Shown piece after piece: positions 1 to 5,820 of a DNA stretch of 5,820 nt (the first letter of the stretch is position 1; every line of letters begins with the position of its first letter). This DNA comes from Pseudomonas sp. (lineage in GTDB: Bacteria; Pseudomonadota; Gammaproteobacteria; Pseudomonadales; Pseudomonadaceae), in assembly GCA_003525045.1 (NCBI GenBank), contig DQGF01000193.1, positions 1 to 5,820 of the forward strand, in the 5' to 3' direction. The translations under genes were made by a program, and so were the position numbers. Below the pieces are notes generated by a model. It saw only the letters and a program-made list of their open reading frames with translations. It did no database searches and was not told where the DNA came from.

Positions 1-7
1 GTGATCC

Positions 8-32
8 GTAGGAGCGAGGCTTGCCCGCGAAA
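8..32 (+). repeat. Solitary REP sequence upstream of pstS
   Basis: The core GTAGGAGCGAGGC followed by TTGCCCGCGAA matches the REP family seen again at 1199-1289, with the same 5' GTAGGAGCG and 3' CGCGAA ends. The following bases (AAACGATAACGCAGT) resemble the inner arm of some Pseudomonas REPINs from memory, but no inverted partner (TTCGCG...CTCCTAC) follows before pstS, so this looks like a singlet or a decayed REPIN. Such elements are short, non-autonomous and mobilised in trans by RAYT-type transposases; none is encoded here. Confidence 0.8.
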
Positions 33-72
33 AACGATAACGCAGTATCCCTTCAAAACATCCAATGCTGGC

Positions 73-112
73 CTTTCATCCAATTGTCATATTTCAGCCA
101 TAGAGTGTTCAC
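73..112 (+). promoter_or_regulatory. Pho box array (PhoB binding sites) of the pstS promoter
   Basis: Four 7-base units lie at exact 11-base intervals: CTTTCAT (73-79), TTGTCAT (84-90), CAGCCAT (95-101) and TGTTCAC (106-112). Against the PhoB half-site CTGTCAT/C they match at about 6, 6, 5 and 4 of 7 positions, and the spacers CCAA and ATTT are A/T-leaning as usual. The spacing is the strongest argument, because PhoB dimers bind tandem direct repeats with an 11-base period. The central pair 84-101 is the clearest single Pho box; the fourth unit is weak by itself. It should give phosphate-starvation induction of pstS and of the operon by read-through. Confidence 0.85.
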
Positions 113-122
113 ACGGCCTGCC

Positions 123-128
123 GATACT
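123..128 (+). promoter_or_regulatory. Probable -10 element of the pstS promoter
   Basis: GATACT matches TATAAT at four of six positions and begins 10 bases after the last half-site (106-112). That is the usual geometry of PhoB-dependent promoters, where the Pho box replaces the -35. It would place the transcript start near 135 and give a leader of about 34 bases. TAGAGT at 101-106 is an alternative, but it lies inside the array. Confidence 0.45.
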
Positions 129-168
129 TGGCCCCGACTTAACACACCCTATCTGCTAGGAGTAAGGC

Positions 169-1170
169 ATGAAACTGAAGCGTTTGATGGCGGCAATGAC
201 TTTTGTCGCTGCTGGCGTTGCGACTGCCAACGCGGTTGCCGCTGTTGACCCTGCTATCCCGAGCTACACCAAGACCACTGGTGTGTCGGGCAACCTGTCC
301 AGTGTCGGCTCCGATACCCTGGCCAACCTCATGACCCTGTGGGCTGAGAACTACAAAAAAGAATACCCGAACGTCAACATCCAGATTCAGGCCGCTGGCT
401 CCGCCACTGCGCCACCTGCGCTGACTGAAGGCACCTCTAACCTGGGCCCGATGAGCCGCAAGATGAAGGACACCGAACTGGCTGCCTTCGAGCAGAAGTA
501 CGGCTACAAGCCAACCGCTATCCCGGTTGCCGTGGACGCCCTGGCTGTCTTCGTTCACAAAGACAACCCGATCCAGCACCTGACCATGGAACAAGTCGAC
601 GCGATTTTCTCCGCGACTCGTCTGTGCGGCGCCAAAGCCGACGTGAAAACCTGGGGCGACCTGGGCGTGACCGGTGACCTGGCCAACAAGCCGGTTCAGT
701 TGTTCGGTCGTAACTCGGTTTCCGGCACTTACGGCTACTTCAAAGAAGAAGCCCTGTGCAAAGGCGACTACAAGCCAAACGTCAACGAACAACCCGGTTC
801 GGCTTCGGTCGTGCAGTCGATCAGCTCTTCGCTGAACGGCATCGGTTATTCGGGCATCGGCTACAAAACCGCTAGCGTGAAGACCGTGGCCCTGGCCAAA
901 AAAGGTGGCACTGAGTTCATCGAAGACAGCGAAGAAAACGCCCTGAACGGTAAATACCCGCTGTCGCGCTTCCTCTACGTCTATGTCAACAAAGCACCGA
1001 ACAAGCCTCTGGCCCCGCTGGAAGCCGAGTTCGTGAAACTGGTTCTGTCCAAACAGGGCCAGGAAGTTGTAGTGAAAGACGGCTACATCCCACTGCCAGC
1101 CAAGGTTGCTGCAAAAGCACTGGCTGACCTGGGTCTGGCGGAAGGCGGCGCTGAAGTCGCAAAAAAGTAA
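169..1170 (+). CDS. pstS: PstS, periplasmic phosphate-binding protein
   Basis: This 333-residue protein is the substrate-binding component of the high-affinity phosphate ABC transporter. It binds inorganic phosphate in the periplasm and hands it to PstC-PstA. Residues 1-25 form a Sec signal peptide: basic MKLKR, a hydrophobic Ala-rich core and an AVAA cleavage region with mature protein from about V26. Phosphate-binding loops typical of the family are visible: VGSDTL (46-51), [10 protein letters not shown] (76-85), GPMSRKM (93-99) and [13 protein letters not shown] (181-193), the counterpart of the Ser/Gly-rich loop in Escherichia coli PstS. There are only two cysteines, C153 and C197, which could pair in the periplasm. 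The start is set by AGGAG at 158-162, six bases before ATG. The N-terminus lacks the DINGG motif of DING-type phosphate-binding proteins. A Pho box array precedes the gene, and a hairpin and REPIN separate it from pstC, consistent with far higher expression than the permeases. Confidence 0.96.
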   Translation: MKLKRLMAAMTFVAAGVATANAVAAVDPAIPSYTKTTGVSGNLSSVGSDTLANLMTLWAENYKKEYPNVNIQIQAAGSATAPPALTEGTSNLGPMSRKMKDTELAAFEQKYGYKPTAIPVAVDALAVFVHKDNPIQHLTMEQVDAIFSATRLCGAKADVKTWGDLGVTGDLANKPVQLFGRNSVSGTYGYFKEEALCKGDYKPNVNEQPGSASVVQSISSSLNGIGYSGIGYKTASVKTVALAKKGGTEFIEDSEENALNGKYPLSRFLYVYVNKAPNKPLAPLEAEFVKLVLSKQGQEVVVKDGYIPLPAKVAAKALADLGLAEGGAEVAKK

Positions 1171-1176
1171 AACCCT

Positions 1177-1199
1177 AGGTCCGGGGTAAACCCGGACCT
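1177..1199 (+). terminator. GC-rich hairpin just after pstS, partial terminator or 3'-end stabiliser
   Basis: AGGTCCGGG (1177-1185) is perfectly complementary to CCCGGACCT (1191-1199) across a five-base GTAAA loop, starting seven bases after the pstS stop. No T-run follows, since the next bases run straight into the REPIN, so it is not a classic intrinsic terminator. It could block 3' exonucleases and stabilise the pstS message, or attenuate transcription into pstC. The hairpin is seen; its role is inferred. Confidence 0.5.
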
Positions 1200-1289
1200 G
1201 TAGGAGCGAAGCTTGCTCGCGAAAGCGGCGGTACAGTCAACATTGACGTTGAATGTAATGATCCCTTCGCGGCAAGCCCCGCTCCTACA
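1199..1289. repeat. REPIN (inverted pair of REP sequences) between pstS and pstC
   Basis: The left REP (1199-1223) begins TGTAGGAGCGAAGCTTGC and ends CGCGAA. The right REP (1266-1289) is its inverted copy, reading TGTAGGAGCGGGGCTTGC and ending CGCGAA on the minus strand. Between them, TCAAC (1237-1241) and GTTGA (1248-1252) form an inner inverted repeat, so the whole 91-base unit can fold into a long hairpin. This is the standard REPIN layout of fluorescent Pseudomonas, mobilised in trans by a RAYT transposase. In this position it can shield the pstS 3' end from decay and reduce downstream pstC signal. Confidence 0.9.
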
Positions 1290-1354
1290 AATGCCGGTAC
1301 GCCGGCCCCCCAATTTTCGATCTGCTGCCAGTCCCCACAGGCGGCGGATTTGTT

Positions 1355-1383
1355 GCGTCACTGCACTGTCATCTTTCTGTCAT
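1355..1383 (+). promoter_or_regulatory. Pho box in front of pstC, probable internal promoter
   Basis: CTGTCAT (1366-1372), spacer CTTT and CTGTCAT (1377-1383) form two perfect half-sites with 11-base spacing, closer to consensus than those before pstS. A weaker third unit, GCGTCAC (1355-1361, five of seven), lies one period upstream. The site reads in the direction of pstC. TAGGGT (1394-1399) begins 10 bases downstream where a PhoB-dependent -10 is expected, though it matches TATAAT at only three of six positions. It probably lets PhoB start a separate pstCAB transcript downstream of the REPIN. Confidence 0.88.
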
Positions 1384-1405
1384 ACAGGATCGCTAGGGTG
1401 TGCGA

Positions 1406-3688
1406 ATGAATGATCTGGCCAATTCCCCCATGACTACGAATCCCCCCAAGCGAATTGACTTCAATACGCCTGAGTTGCAACGCAAGCGCCGTATTCGTGC
1501 GCTCAAAGATCGCCTGACCCGCTGGTACGTCCTCGTTGGCGGCCTCGCCGTTCTGGGCGCGATCACGCTGATCTTCTTCTTCCTTGCCTACGTCGTCGCG
1601 CCCTTGTTCCAAGGTGCCGACTTGACCGCCAAGGACGCCATCACGCCCGCGTGGATGCAAGACGCCGGCAAGCCATTGATGATCTCCCTGGAAGAGCAGA
1701 ACCAGGTCGCCATGCGGGTTTCCGACAAAGGCCAGGCGTTGTTCTTCGACATCGACAGTGGCGCCGAACTCAAGCGCGTCGAGCTGCCGGTTCCGGCAGG
1801 TAGCCAAGTGACGAGTATCGGCGAAGACCAGCCCGGTAATCCGCTGGTAGCCGTGGGCTTTTCCAATGGCCAGGCCTTGGTGTTCCGCCACACCTATAAA
1901 GTCAGCTACCCGGACGGCAAGAAGACCATTTCGCCGGCCATCGAGTACCCGTACGGCGAAGCCCCGATTACGCTGAACGAGGCAGGCGGTGCACTGGAGC
2001 ACGTCAGCCTTAACGCCACCGACACGACGCTGATGCTGGTGGGTTCCACGGGTTCGCACCTCAATGTTTTGTCGCTGACCAGCGAAGAAAACATGATGAC
2101 CGGCGAAATTACCAGCGAGCAGAAGCGCATCGATCTGCCGCAAATGACCGAGCCGGTGAAGAACATCTTCGTCGACCCGCGTCAGCAGTGGTTGTACGTG
2201 ATTAATGGTCGTGCTCAGGCCGATGTATTCAGCCTGCGCGACAAGAGCCTCAACGGTCGCTACAAGCTGCTCGAAAACGGCGATGCCGAAATCACCGCCA
2301 GCACCCAACTGGTGGGCGGTATCTCGCTGATCCTCGGCGATTCCAAAGGGGGGCTGGCCCAGTGGTTCATGGCTCGCGACCCGGATGGCGAGTTGCGCCT
2401 GAAGCAGATCCGCACCTTCCAGATGGGCACCACGCCTATCGTTGAAATCACCGCCGAAGAACGTCGCAAAGGCTTCATTGCCCTTGATGCGTCCGGCAAG
2501 CTCGGCGTGTTCCACAGCACCGCGCACCGCACCTTGCTGGTGGATCAGGTGGTCGAAGGCCAAGGGGTCTTTGGTCTTTCGCCACGGGCCAACCGGGTGA
2601 TCGTGGAAGCGGGCGGCAAGATTCAACCGCTGCTGCTCGACAACCCGCACCCGGAAGTGTCCTGGAGCGCGCTGTGGAGCAAGGTCTGGTACGAGAACTA
2701 CGACGAGCCGAAATACGTCTGGCAATCGACTGCGGCCAACACCGATTTCGAACCCAAGTTGAGCCTGTCACCGCTGACCTTCGGCACTCTTAAAGCCGCG
2801 TTCTACGCCATGCTGCTGGCCGCTCCCCTGGCTGTCGCTGCTGCAATCTACACCGCATACTTCATGGCCCCGGGCATGCGACGCAAGGTCAAGCCGGTGA
2901 TCGAGCTGATGGAGGCAATGCCGACGGTGATCCTCGGTTTCTTCGCCGGCCTGTTCCTCGCACCTTATGTAGAAGGGCACTTACCGGGCATCTTCAGCCT
3001 GCTCATGCTCTTGCCGATCGGCATCCTGGTCGCCGGTTTCGTCTTCAGCCGCCTGCCTGAGTCGATTCGCCTGAAAGTGCCGGACGGTTGGGAAAGCGCG
3101 ATTCTGATTCCGGTGATCCTGTTCGTGGGCTGGCTCTCGCTGTACATGAGCCCGTACATGGAAACCTGGTTCTTCGGCGGCGACATGCGCATGTGGATCT
3201 CCCACGACCTGGGCATTACCTACGACCAGCGCAACGCACTGGTGGTCGGCTTGGCCATGGGCTTCGCGGTCATCCCGAACATCTACTCCATTGCCGAAGA
3301 CGCCGTGTTCAGCGTGCCTCGCGGCCTGACCCTCGGTTCCCTGGCCCTCGGGGCTACGCCGTGGCAGACCATGACTCGCGTGGTGATCCTCACCGCCAGC
3401 CCGGGCATCTTCTCGGCGCTGATGATCGGCATGGGTCGTGCGGTCGGTGAAACCATGATCGTGTTGATGGCCACCGGTAACACCCCGGTCATGGAAATGA
3501 ACCTGTTCGAAGGTCTGCGAACGCTGGCCGCCAACGTCGCGGTGGAAATGCCCGAATCGGAAGTCGGCGGCAGCCACTACCGCGTGCTGTTCCTCTCGGC
3601 GCTGGTGCTGCTGCTGTTCACCTTCGTCATGAACACCCTCGCGGAGCTGATTCGTCAGCGTCTGCGCAAGAAATACTCGTCGCTTTAA
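1406..3688 (+). CDS. pstC: PstC, phosphate ABC transporter permease (long form)
   Basis: This inner-membrane permease forms the phosphate channel with PstA. At 760 residues it is more than twice the roughly 320 of Escherichia coli PstC. Segments: a basic cytoplasmic tail to about 40 (KRKRRIRALKDR-like), TM1 at about 41-66, a large soluble region at about 70-450, then the permease core with hydrophobic stretches near 462-486, 505-521, 527-549, 564-583, 611-629 and 727-747. The EAA-type coupling loop that docks PstB is EDAVFSVPRG...SLALGATPWQ (631-654). The soluble region carries about seven repeats of short beta strands with small G/D/N turns, suggesting a periplasmic beta-propeller. ATG 1406 has TAGGG (1394-1398) seven bases upstream and is preferred; an in-frame GTG at 1400 would add two residues, and ATG 1430 lacks a ribosome binding site. 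A Pho box ends 22 bases before the start. pstA follows after 15 bases, so the two are co-transcribed. Confidence 0.95.
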   Translation: MNDLANSPMTTNPPKRIDFNTPELQRKRRIRALKDRLTRWYVLVGGLAVLGAITLIFFFLAYVVAPLFQGADLTAKDAITPAWMQDAGKPLMISLEEQNQVAMRVSDKGQALFFDIDSGAELKRVELPVPAGSQVTSIGEDQPGNPLVAVGFSNGQALVFRHTYKVSYPDGKKTISPAIEYPYGEAPITLNEAGGALEHVSLNATDTTLMLVGSTGSHLNVLSLTSEENMMTGEITSEQKRIDLPQMTEPVKNIFVDPRQQWLYVINGRAQADVFSLRDKSLNGRYKLLENGDAEITASTQLVGGISLILGDSKGGLAQWFMARDPDGELRLKQIRTFQMGTTPIVEITAEERRKGFIALDASGKLGVFHSTAHRTLLVDQVVEGQGVFGLSPRANRVIVEAGGKIQPLLLDNPHPEVSWSALWSKVWYENYDEPKYVWQSTAANTDFEPKLSLSPLTFGTLKAAFYAMLLAAPLAVAAAIYTAYFMAPGMRRKVKPVIELMEAMPTVILGFFAGLFLAPYVEGHLPGIFSLLMLLPIGILVAGFVFSRLPESIRLKVPDGWESAILIPVILFVGWLSLYMSPYMETWFFGGDMRMWISHDLGITYDQRNALVVGLAMGFAVIPNIYSIAEDAVFSVPRGLTLGSLALGATPWQTMTRVVILTASPGIFSALMIGMGRAVGETMIVLMATGNTPVMEMNLFEGLRTLAANVAVEMPESEVGGSHYRVLFLSALVLLLFTFVMNTLAELIRQRLRKKYSSL

Positions 3689-3703
3689 GAAAGGTAGAAG
3701 TCT

Positions 3704-5374
3704 GTGAAACAGAACTCCCTGAATGGATGGTTCAAGAGCGGCGCCCCCGGCGTCTGGATCAGCGGTGGCGCGGTGTCCATCGCGGTCATCATGACCATTG
3801 GCTTGCTGGCAGTGATTGCCGTGCGCGGTCTGGGTCACTTTTGGCCGGCGGACCTGATCCACGCCAGTTACGATGTGCCGGGCCAGGCCAACCACCTCGT
3901 CATCGGCGAAGTGGTGCAGAAAGAACAAGTGCCCCGCGAGCGTCTGAAGAGCGCTGGCCTGCCGGTGCCCGATCAGGGCCCGGAGTTCATGACCCGCGAG
4001 CTGATCAAGGTCGGCAACCGTGACCTGAACGGCAACGACTTCACGTGGATCGTCGGCGAGTGGCTGACCAACCAGAAGACGCCGCCAGAGCTGATGGCCA
4101 TCGAGCGTCGCGAGTGGGGCAACTTCTACGGCTACCTGGTGAACGTCAAGCAGGACGGCAAGGTCATCGCTGAAGGCGAAGCGGCCTGGCCAGAATTGCA
4201 GGCCCGTGTGGATCGCGTCAACAAGCTGGCCGCTGAGCTCAAGACTCTGGAGAAATCCGACATCGGCGCGATCAACGCTGGGTTGGAGCGCATCCGTCTG
4301 CACGGCCGCAAACTGGAATTGGCCGGCCATCTGGACGCTGTTGCGCAAGCGGATATGGAATCCGAGCGCGCCGAACTTAACGCCCGCTACCAAGACATCG
4401 AAGCCCGCCTGGCTGACCTGCACGCCCAGTTCAATCGCGATAGCCTGACGGCCCGCGATGCGAACGGCAAAGAGATCGAAATCGACATCGGTAAAGTGGT
4501 TCACGCCTATCAGCCGAACGCCATGGGCACCTTGACCAAGATCGGCTTCTACTTCAGCAAGGTCTGGGAGTTCCTCAGCGACGACCCGCGTGAAGCGAAC
4601 ACCGAAGGCGGGATCTTCCCGGCGATTTTCGGCACCGTGATGATGACCCTGATCATGGCGATGATCGTGACGCCCTTCGGCGTGCTGGCGGCGGTTTACT
4701 TGCGTGAATATGCCAAGCAGAACGCCTTGACCCGGATTATCCGCATTGCCGTGAATAACCTGGCGGGCGTTCCGGCCATCGTTTATGGCGTGTTCGGCCT
4801 GGGCTTCTTCGTCTATGTGCTGGGCGGCTCGGTCGACCGGTTGTTCTTCCCTGAAGCACTGCCGGCACCGACCTTCGGTACGCCGGGTCTGCTCTGGGCG
4901 TCCCTGACCCTGGCGCTGCTGGCGGTGCCGGTGGTGATCGTGGCCACCGAGGAAGGCCTGGCGCGGATTCCTCGCACCGTGCGTGAAGGCTCGTTGGCCC
5001 TCGGTGCGACCAAGGCTGAAACCTTGTGGAAGATCGTGTTGCCGATGGCCAGCCCGGCAATGATGACCGGTATGATCCTCGCCGTGGCGCGCGCCGCCGG
5101 TGAAGTGGCGCCGCTGATGCTGGTAGGTGTGGTGAAACTGGCCCCGTCGCTGCCGCTGGACGGCAACTACCCGTACTTGCACCTTGACCAGAAGATCATG
5201 CACCTGGGCTTTCATATTTATGACGTCGGCTTCCAGAGCCCGAACGTCGAAGCCGCGCGGCCACTGGTGTACGCCACGGCGTTGCTGCTGGTGCTGGTGA
5301 TCGCCACGCTCAACCTGTCGGCCGTCTACATCCGAAACCACCTGCGCGAGAAATACAAAGCGCTGGATAGTTGA
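3704..5374 (+). CDS. pstA: PstA, phosphate ABC transporter permease (long form)
   Basis: This is the second channel-forming permease of the Pst transporter, 556 residues against about 296 in Escherichia coli. TM1 lies at about 17-40. Residues 45-300 form a soluble, presumably periplasmic insertion that ends in a charged helical stretch (about 163-245, rich in E, R, K, L and A with heptad-like spacing) likely to be coiled coil. I recall such N-terminal regions being classed as DUF3333; a profile search was not possible. The permease core follows, with hydrophobic segments near 307-333, 352-375, 396-415, 450-476 and 520-541. The EAA coupling loop is [16 protein letters not shown]...LGATKAE (415-439), contacting PstB. 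The start is GTG at 3704 with AAAGG (3690-3694) nine bases upstream; the next in-frame Met is residue 30, inside TM1, so the GTG is needed for an intact membrane segment. Translation is probably coupled to pstC, 15 bases upstream. Confidence 0.95.
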   Translation: MKQNSLNGWFKSGAPGVWISGGAVSIAVIMTIGLLAVIAVRGLGHFWPADLIHASYDVPGQANHLVIGEVVQKEQVPRERLKSAGLPVPDQGPEFMTRELIKVGNRDLNGNDFTWIVGEWLTNQKTPPELMAIERREWGNFYGYLVNVKQDGKVIAEGEAAWPELQARVDRVNKLAAELKTLEKSDIGAINAGLERIRLHGRKLELAGHLDAVAQADMESERAELNARYQDIEARLADLHAQFNRDSLTARDANGKEIEIDIGKVVHAYQPNAMGTLTKIGFYFSKVWEFLSDDPREANTEGGIFPAIFGTVMMTLIMAMIVTPFGVLAAVYLREYAKQNALTRIIRIAVNNLAGVPAIVYGVFGLGFFVYVLGGSVDRLFFPEALPAPTFGTPGLLWASLTLALLAVPVVIVATEEGLARIPRTVREGSLALGATKAETLWKIVLPMASPAMMTGMILAVARAAGEVAPLMLVGVVKLAPSLPLDGNYPYLHLDQKIMHLGFHIYDVGFQSPNVEAARPLVYATALLLVLVIATLNLSAVYIRNHLREKYKALDS

Positions 5375-5387
5375 AGCCATTAGCCCC

Positions 5388-5449
5388 AAGCGGCAAGCTA
5401 CAAGCCGCTTTTGCTCAAACTTGCAGCTTGCAGCTAGAAGCTTGCAGCT
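5388..5449. repeat. Intergenic repeat element with hairpin between pstA and pstB
   Basis: AAGCGGC (5388-5394) pairs with GCCGCTT (5404-5410) across a nine-base loop, with TT following. Next come three copies of CTTGCAGCT, at 5420-5428, 5427-5435 (overlapping by two bases) and 5441-5449. GCAAGCTACAAG (5393-5404) is also an inverted copy of CTTGCAGCTTGC (5420-5431) with one mismatch, so two mutually exclusive folds are possible. It is a different family from the REP/REPIN elements at 8 and 1199; similar AGCTTGCAGCT-rich repeats are, from memory, common between genes in fluorescent Pseudomonas. The hairpin with its short T-run could attenuate transcription into pstB, but it is too weak to call a terminator. 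Confidence 0.7.
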
Positions 5450-5466
5450 ACGAACGGAGTGAGACC

Positions 5467-5820
5467 ATGCAGCACGAAGCACATACCCACGGCATCAACA
5501 TGTCTGCCCTGGGCCGCGACAAGCAGAGCCTGAGCCTCGAGCAGGAAACCGTAGCCATCGAAGTGCCGGGCCTGAGCCTGTTCTACGGCGATAAACAAGC
5601 GCTGTACGACGTCAGCATGAACATTCCGAAACAGCGCGTGACCGCCTTCATCGGCCCGTCTGGCTGCGGCAAGTCCACGCTGCTGCGCACCTTCAACCGC
5701 ATGAACGATCTGGTCGACGGCTGCCGTGTGGAAGGTGCGATCAACCTCTACGGCAACAACATCTATCGCAAAGGCGAAGACGTGGCCGAGCTGCGTCGTC
5801 GCGTCGGCATGGTGTTCCAG
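5467..5820 (+). CDS. pstB: PstB, phosphate transporter ATPase (N-terminal part, cut by window end)
   Basis: The ATP-hydrolysing subunit of the Pst transporter, acting as a cytoplasmic dimer on PstC and PstA. The first 118 codons are present with no stop; the last codon shown is the Q-loop glutamine (VGMVFQ, Q118). Visible motifs: the adenine-stacking aromatic in FYGDKQAL (Y40), Walker [10 protein letters not shown] (63-71) followed by [11 protein letters not shown], which is highly typical of PstB. The signature motif, Walker B and H-loop lie beyond the edge. Compared with Escherichia coli PstB there are about 20 extra N-terminal residues, beginning with the His-rich MQHEAHTHG. The start ATG has GGAG (5456-5459) seven bases upstream; the next Met is residue 12 and has no such site. 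It follows pstA after 92 bases holding a repeat element. phoU usually comes next in this genus. Confidence 0.97.
   Translation, partial: MQHEAHTHGINMSALGRDKQSLSLEQETVAIEVPGLSLFYGDKQALYDVSMNIPKQRVTAFIGPSGCGKSTLLRTFNRMNDLVDGCRVEGAINLYGNNIYRKGEDVAELRRRVGMVFQ

Noticed and set aside
21..248. Short + strand open frame of 75 codons overlapping the pstS start
   Set aside because: It runs through the REP sequence, Pho boxes and the pstS signal peptide in another frame, and its product has no family resemblance.
1293..1317. Small hairpin GCCGG-TACG-CCGGC followed after seven bases by TTTT, before the pstC Pho box
   Set aside because: The stem is only five base pairs and a C-rich run separates it from the short T-run, so it does not make a convincing intrinsic terminator.
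1213..1413. Short + strand open frame of 66 codons in the pstS-pstC gap
   Set aside because: It is largely made of REPIN sequence and crosses the Pho box into pstC; there is no ribosome binding site and REP-derived frames are not genes.
1358..2725. Minus-strand open frame of 455 codons opposite the start of pstC
   Set aside because: It covers the pstC Pho box and N-terminus, shows no recognisable motif or good ribosome binding site, and has the same shadow-type composition.
2981..5482. Very long minus-strand open frame (833 codons) opposite pstC and pstA
   Set aside because: Its product is an H/Q/R/G-rich composition without domains, it runs across the real gene boundaries and repeat element, and long antisense open frames are a known by-product of GC-rich codon bias. 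The + strand genes are unambiguous family members.
1..5820. CRISPR array, tRNA, rRNA, insertion sequence or phage genes
   Set aside because: No regularly spaced repeats with unique spacers, no cloverleaf-like or rRNA-like stretches, and no transposase or integrase reading frame were seen.

Overview
The window carries most of a phosphate-specific transport (pst) operon: complete pstS, pstC and pstA, and the first 118 codons of pstB, all on the + strand. The GC-rich codon use, the long forms of PstC and PstA, and the REP repeats with a GTAGGAGCGA...TTGC...CGCGAA core point to a Pseudomonas of the fluorescens group. The genus call is firm; the species call is not attempted.

Layout: 1-168 is a non-coding upstream region with a solitary REP sequence (8-32), a run of PhoB half-sites (73-112), a plausible -10 and a strong ribosome binding site for pstS. 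pstS (169-1170) encodes the secreted phosphate-binding protein. The 235-base gap 1171-1405 holds a GC-rich hairpin (1177-1199), a complete REPIN (1199-1289) and then a near-perfect second Pho box (1355-1383) directly in front of pstC. pstC (1406-3688) and pstA (3704-5374) are 15 bases apart and encode the two membrane permeases. The 92-base gap 5375-5466 carries a different repeat family with a hairpin. pstB (5467 to the window edge) encodes the ATPase and is cut at its Q-loop glutamine.

How it works together: PstS catches inorganic phosphate in the periplasm and delivers it to the PstC-PstA channel, which is driven by a PstB dimer. In Pseudomonas and relatives phoU normally follows pstB; it would lie beyond this window. 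The PhoR-PhoB two-component system induces the operon under phosphate starvation, and both Pho boxes fit that.

The gene set is a known system, and I see no wholly new one. The points most worth a second look are the separate Pho box so close to the pstC start that the predicted transcript would begin at or near the start codon; the seven propeller-like repeats in the large periplasmic insertion of PstC, with a different, partly coiled-coil insertion in PstA; and repeat elements placed at both junctions where subunit stoichiometry changes (pstS/pstC and pstA/pstB).
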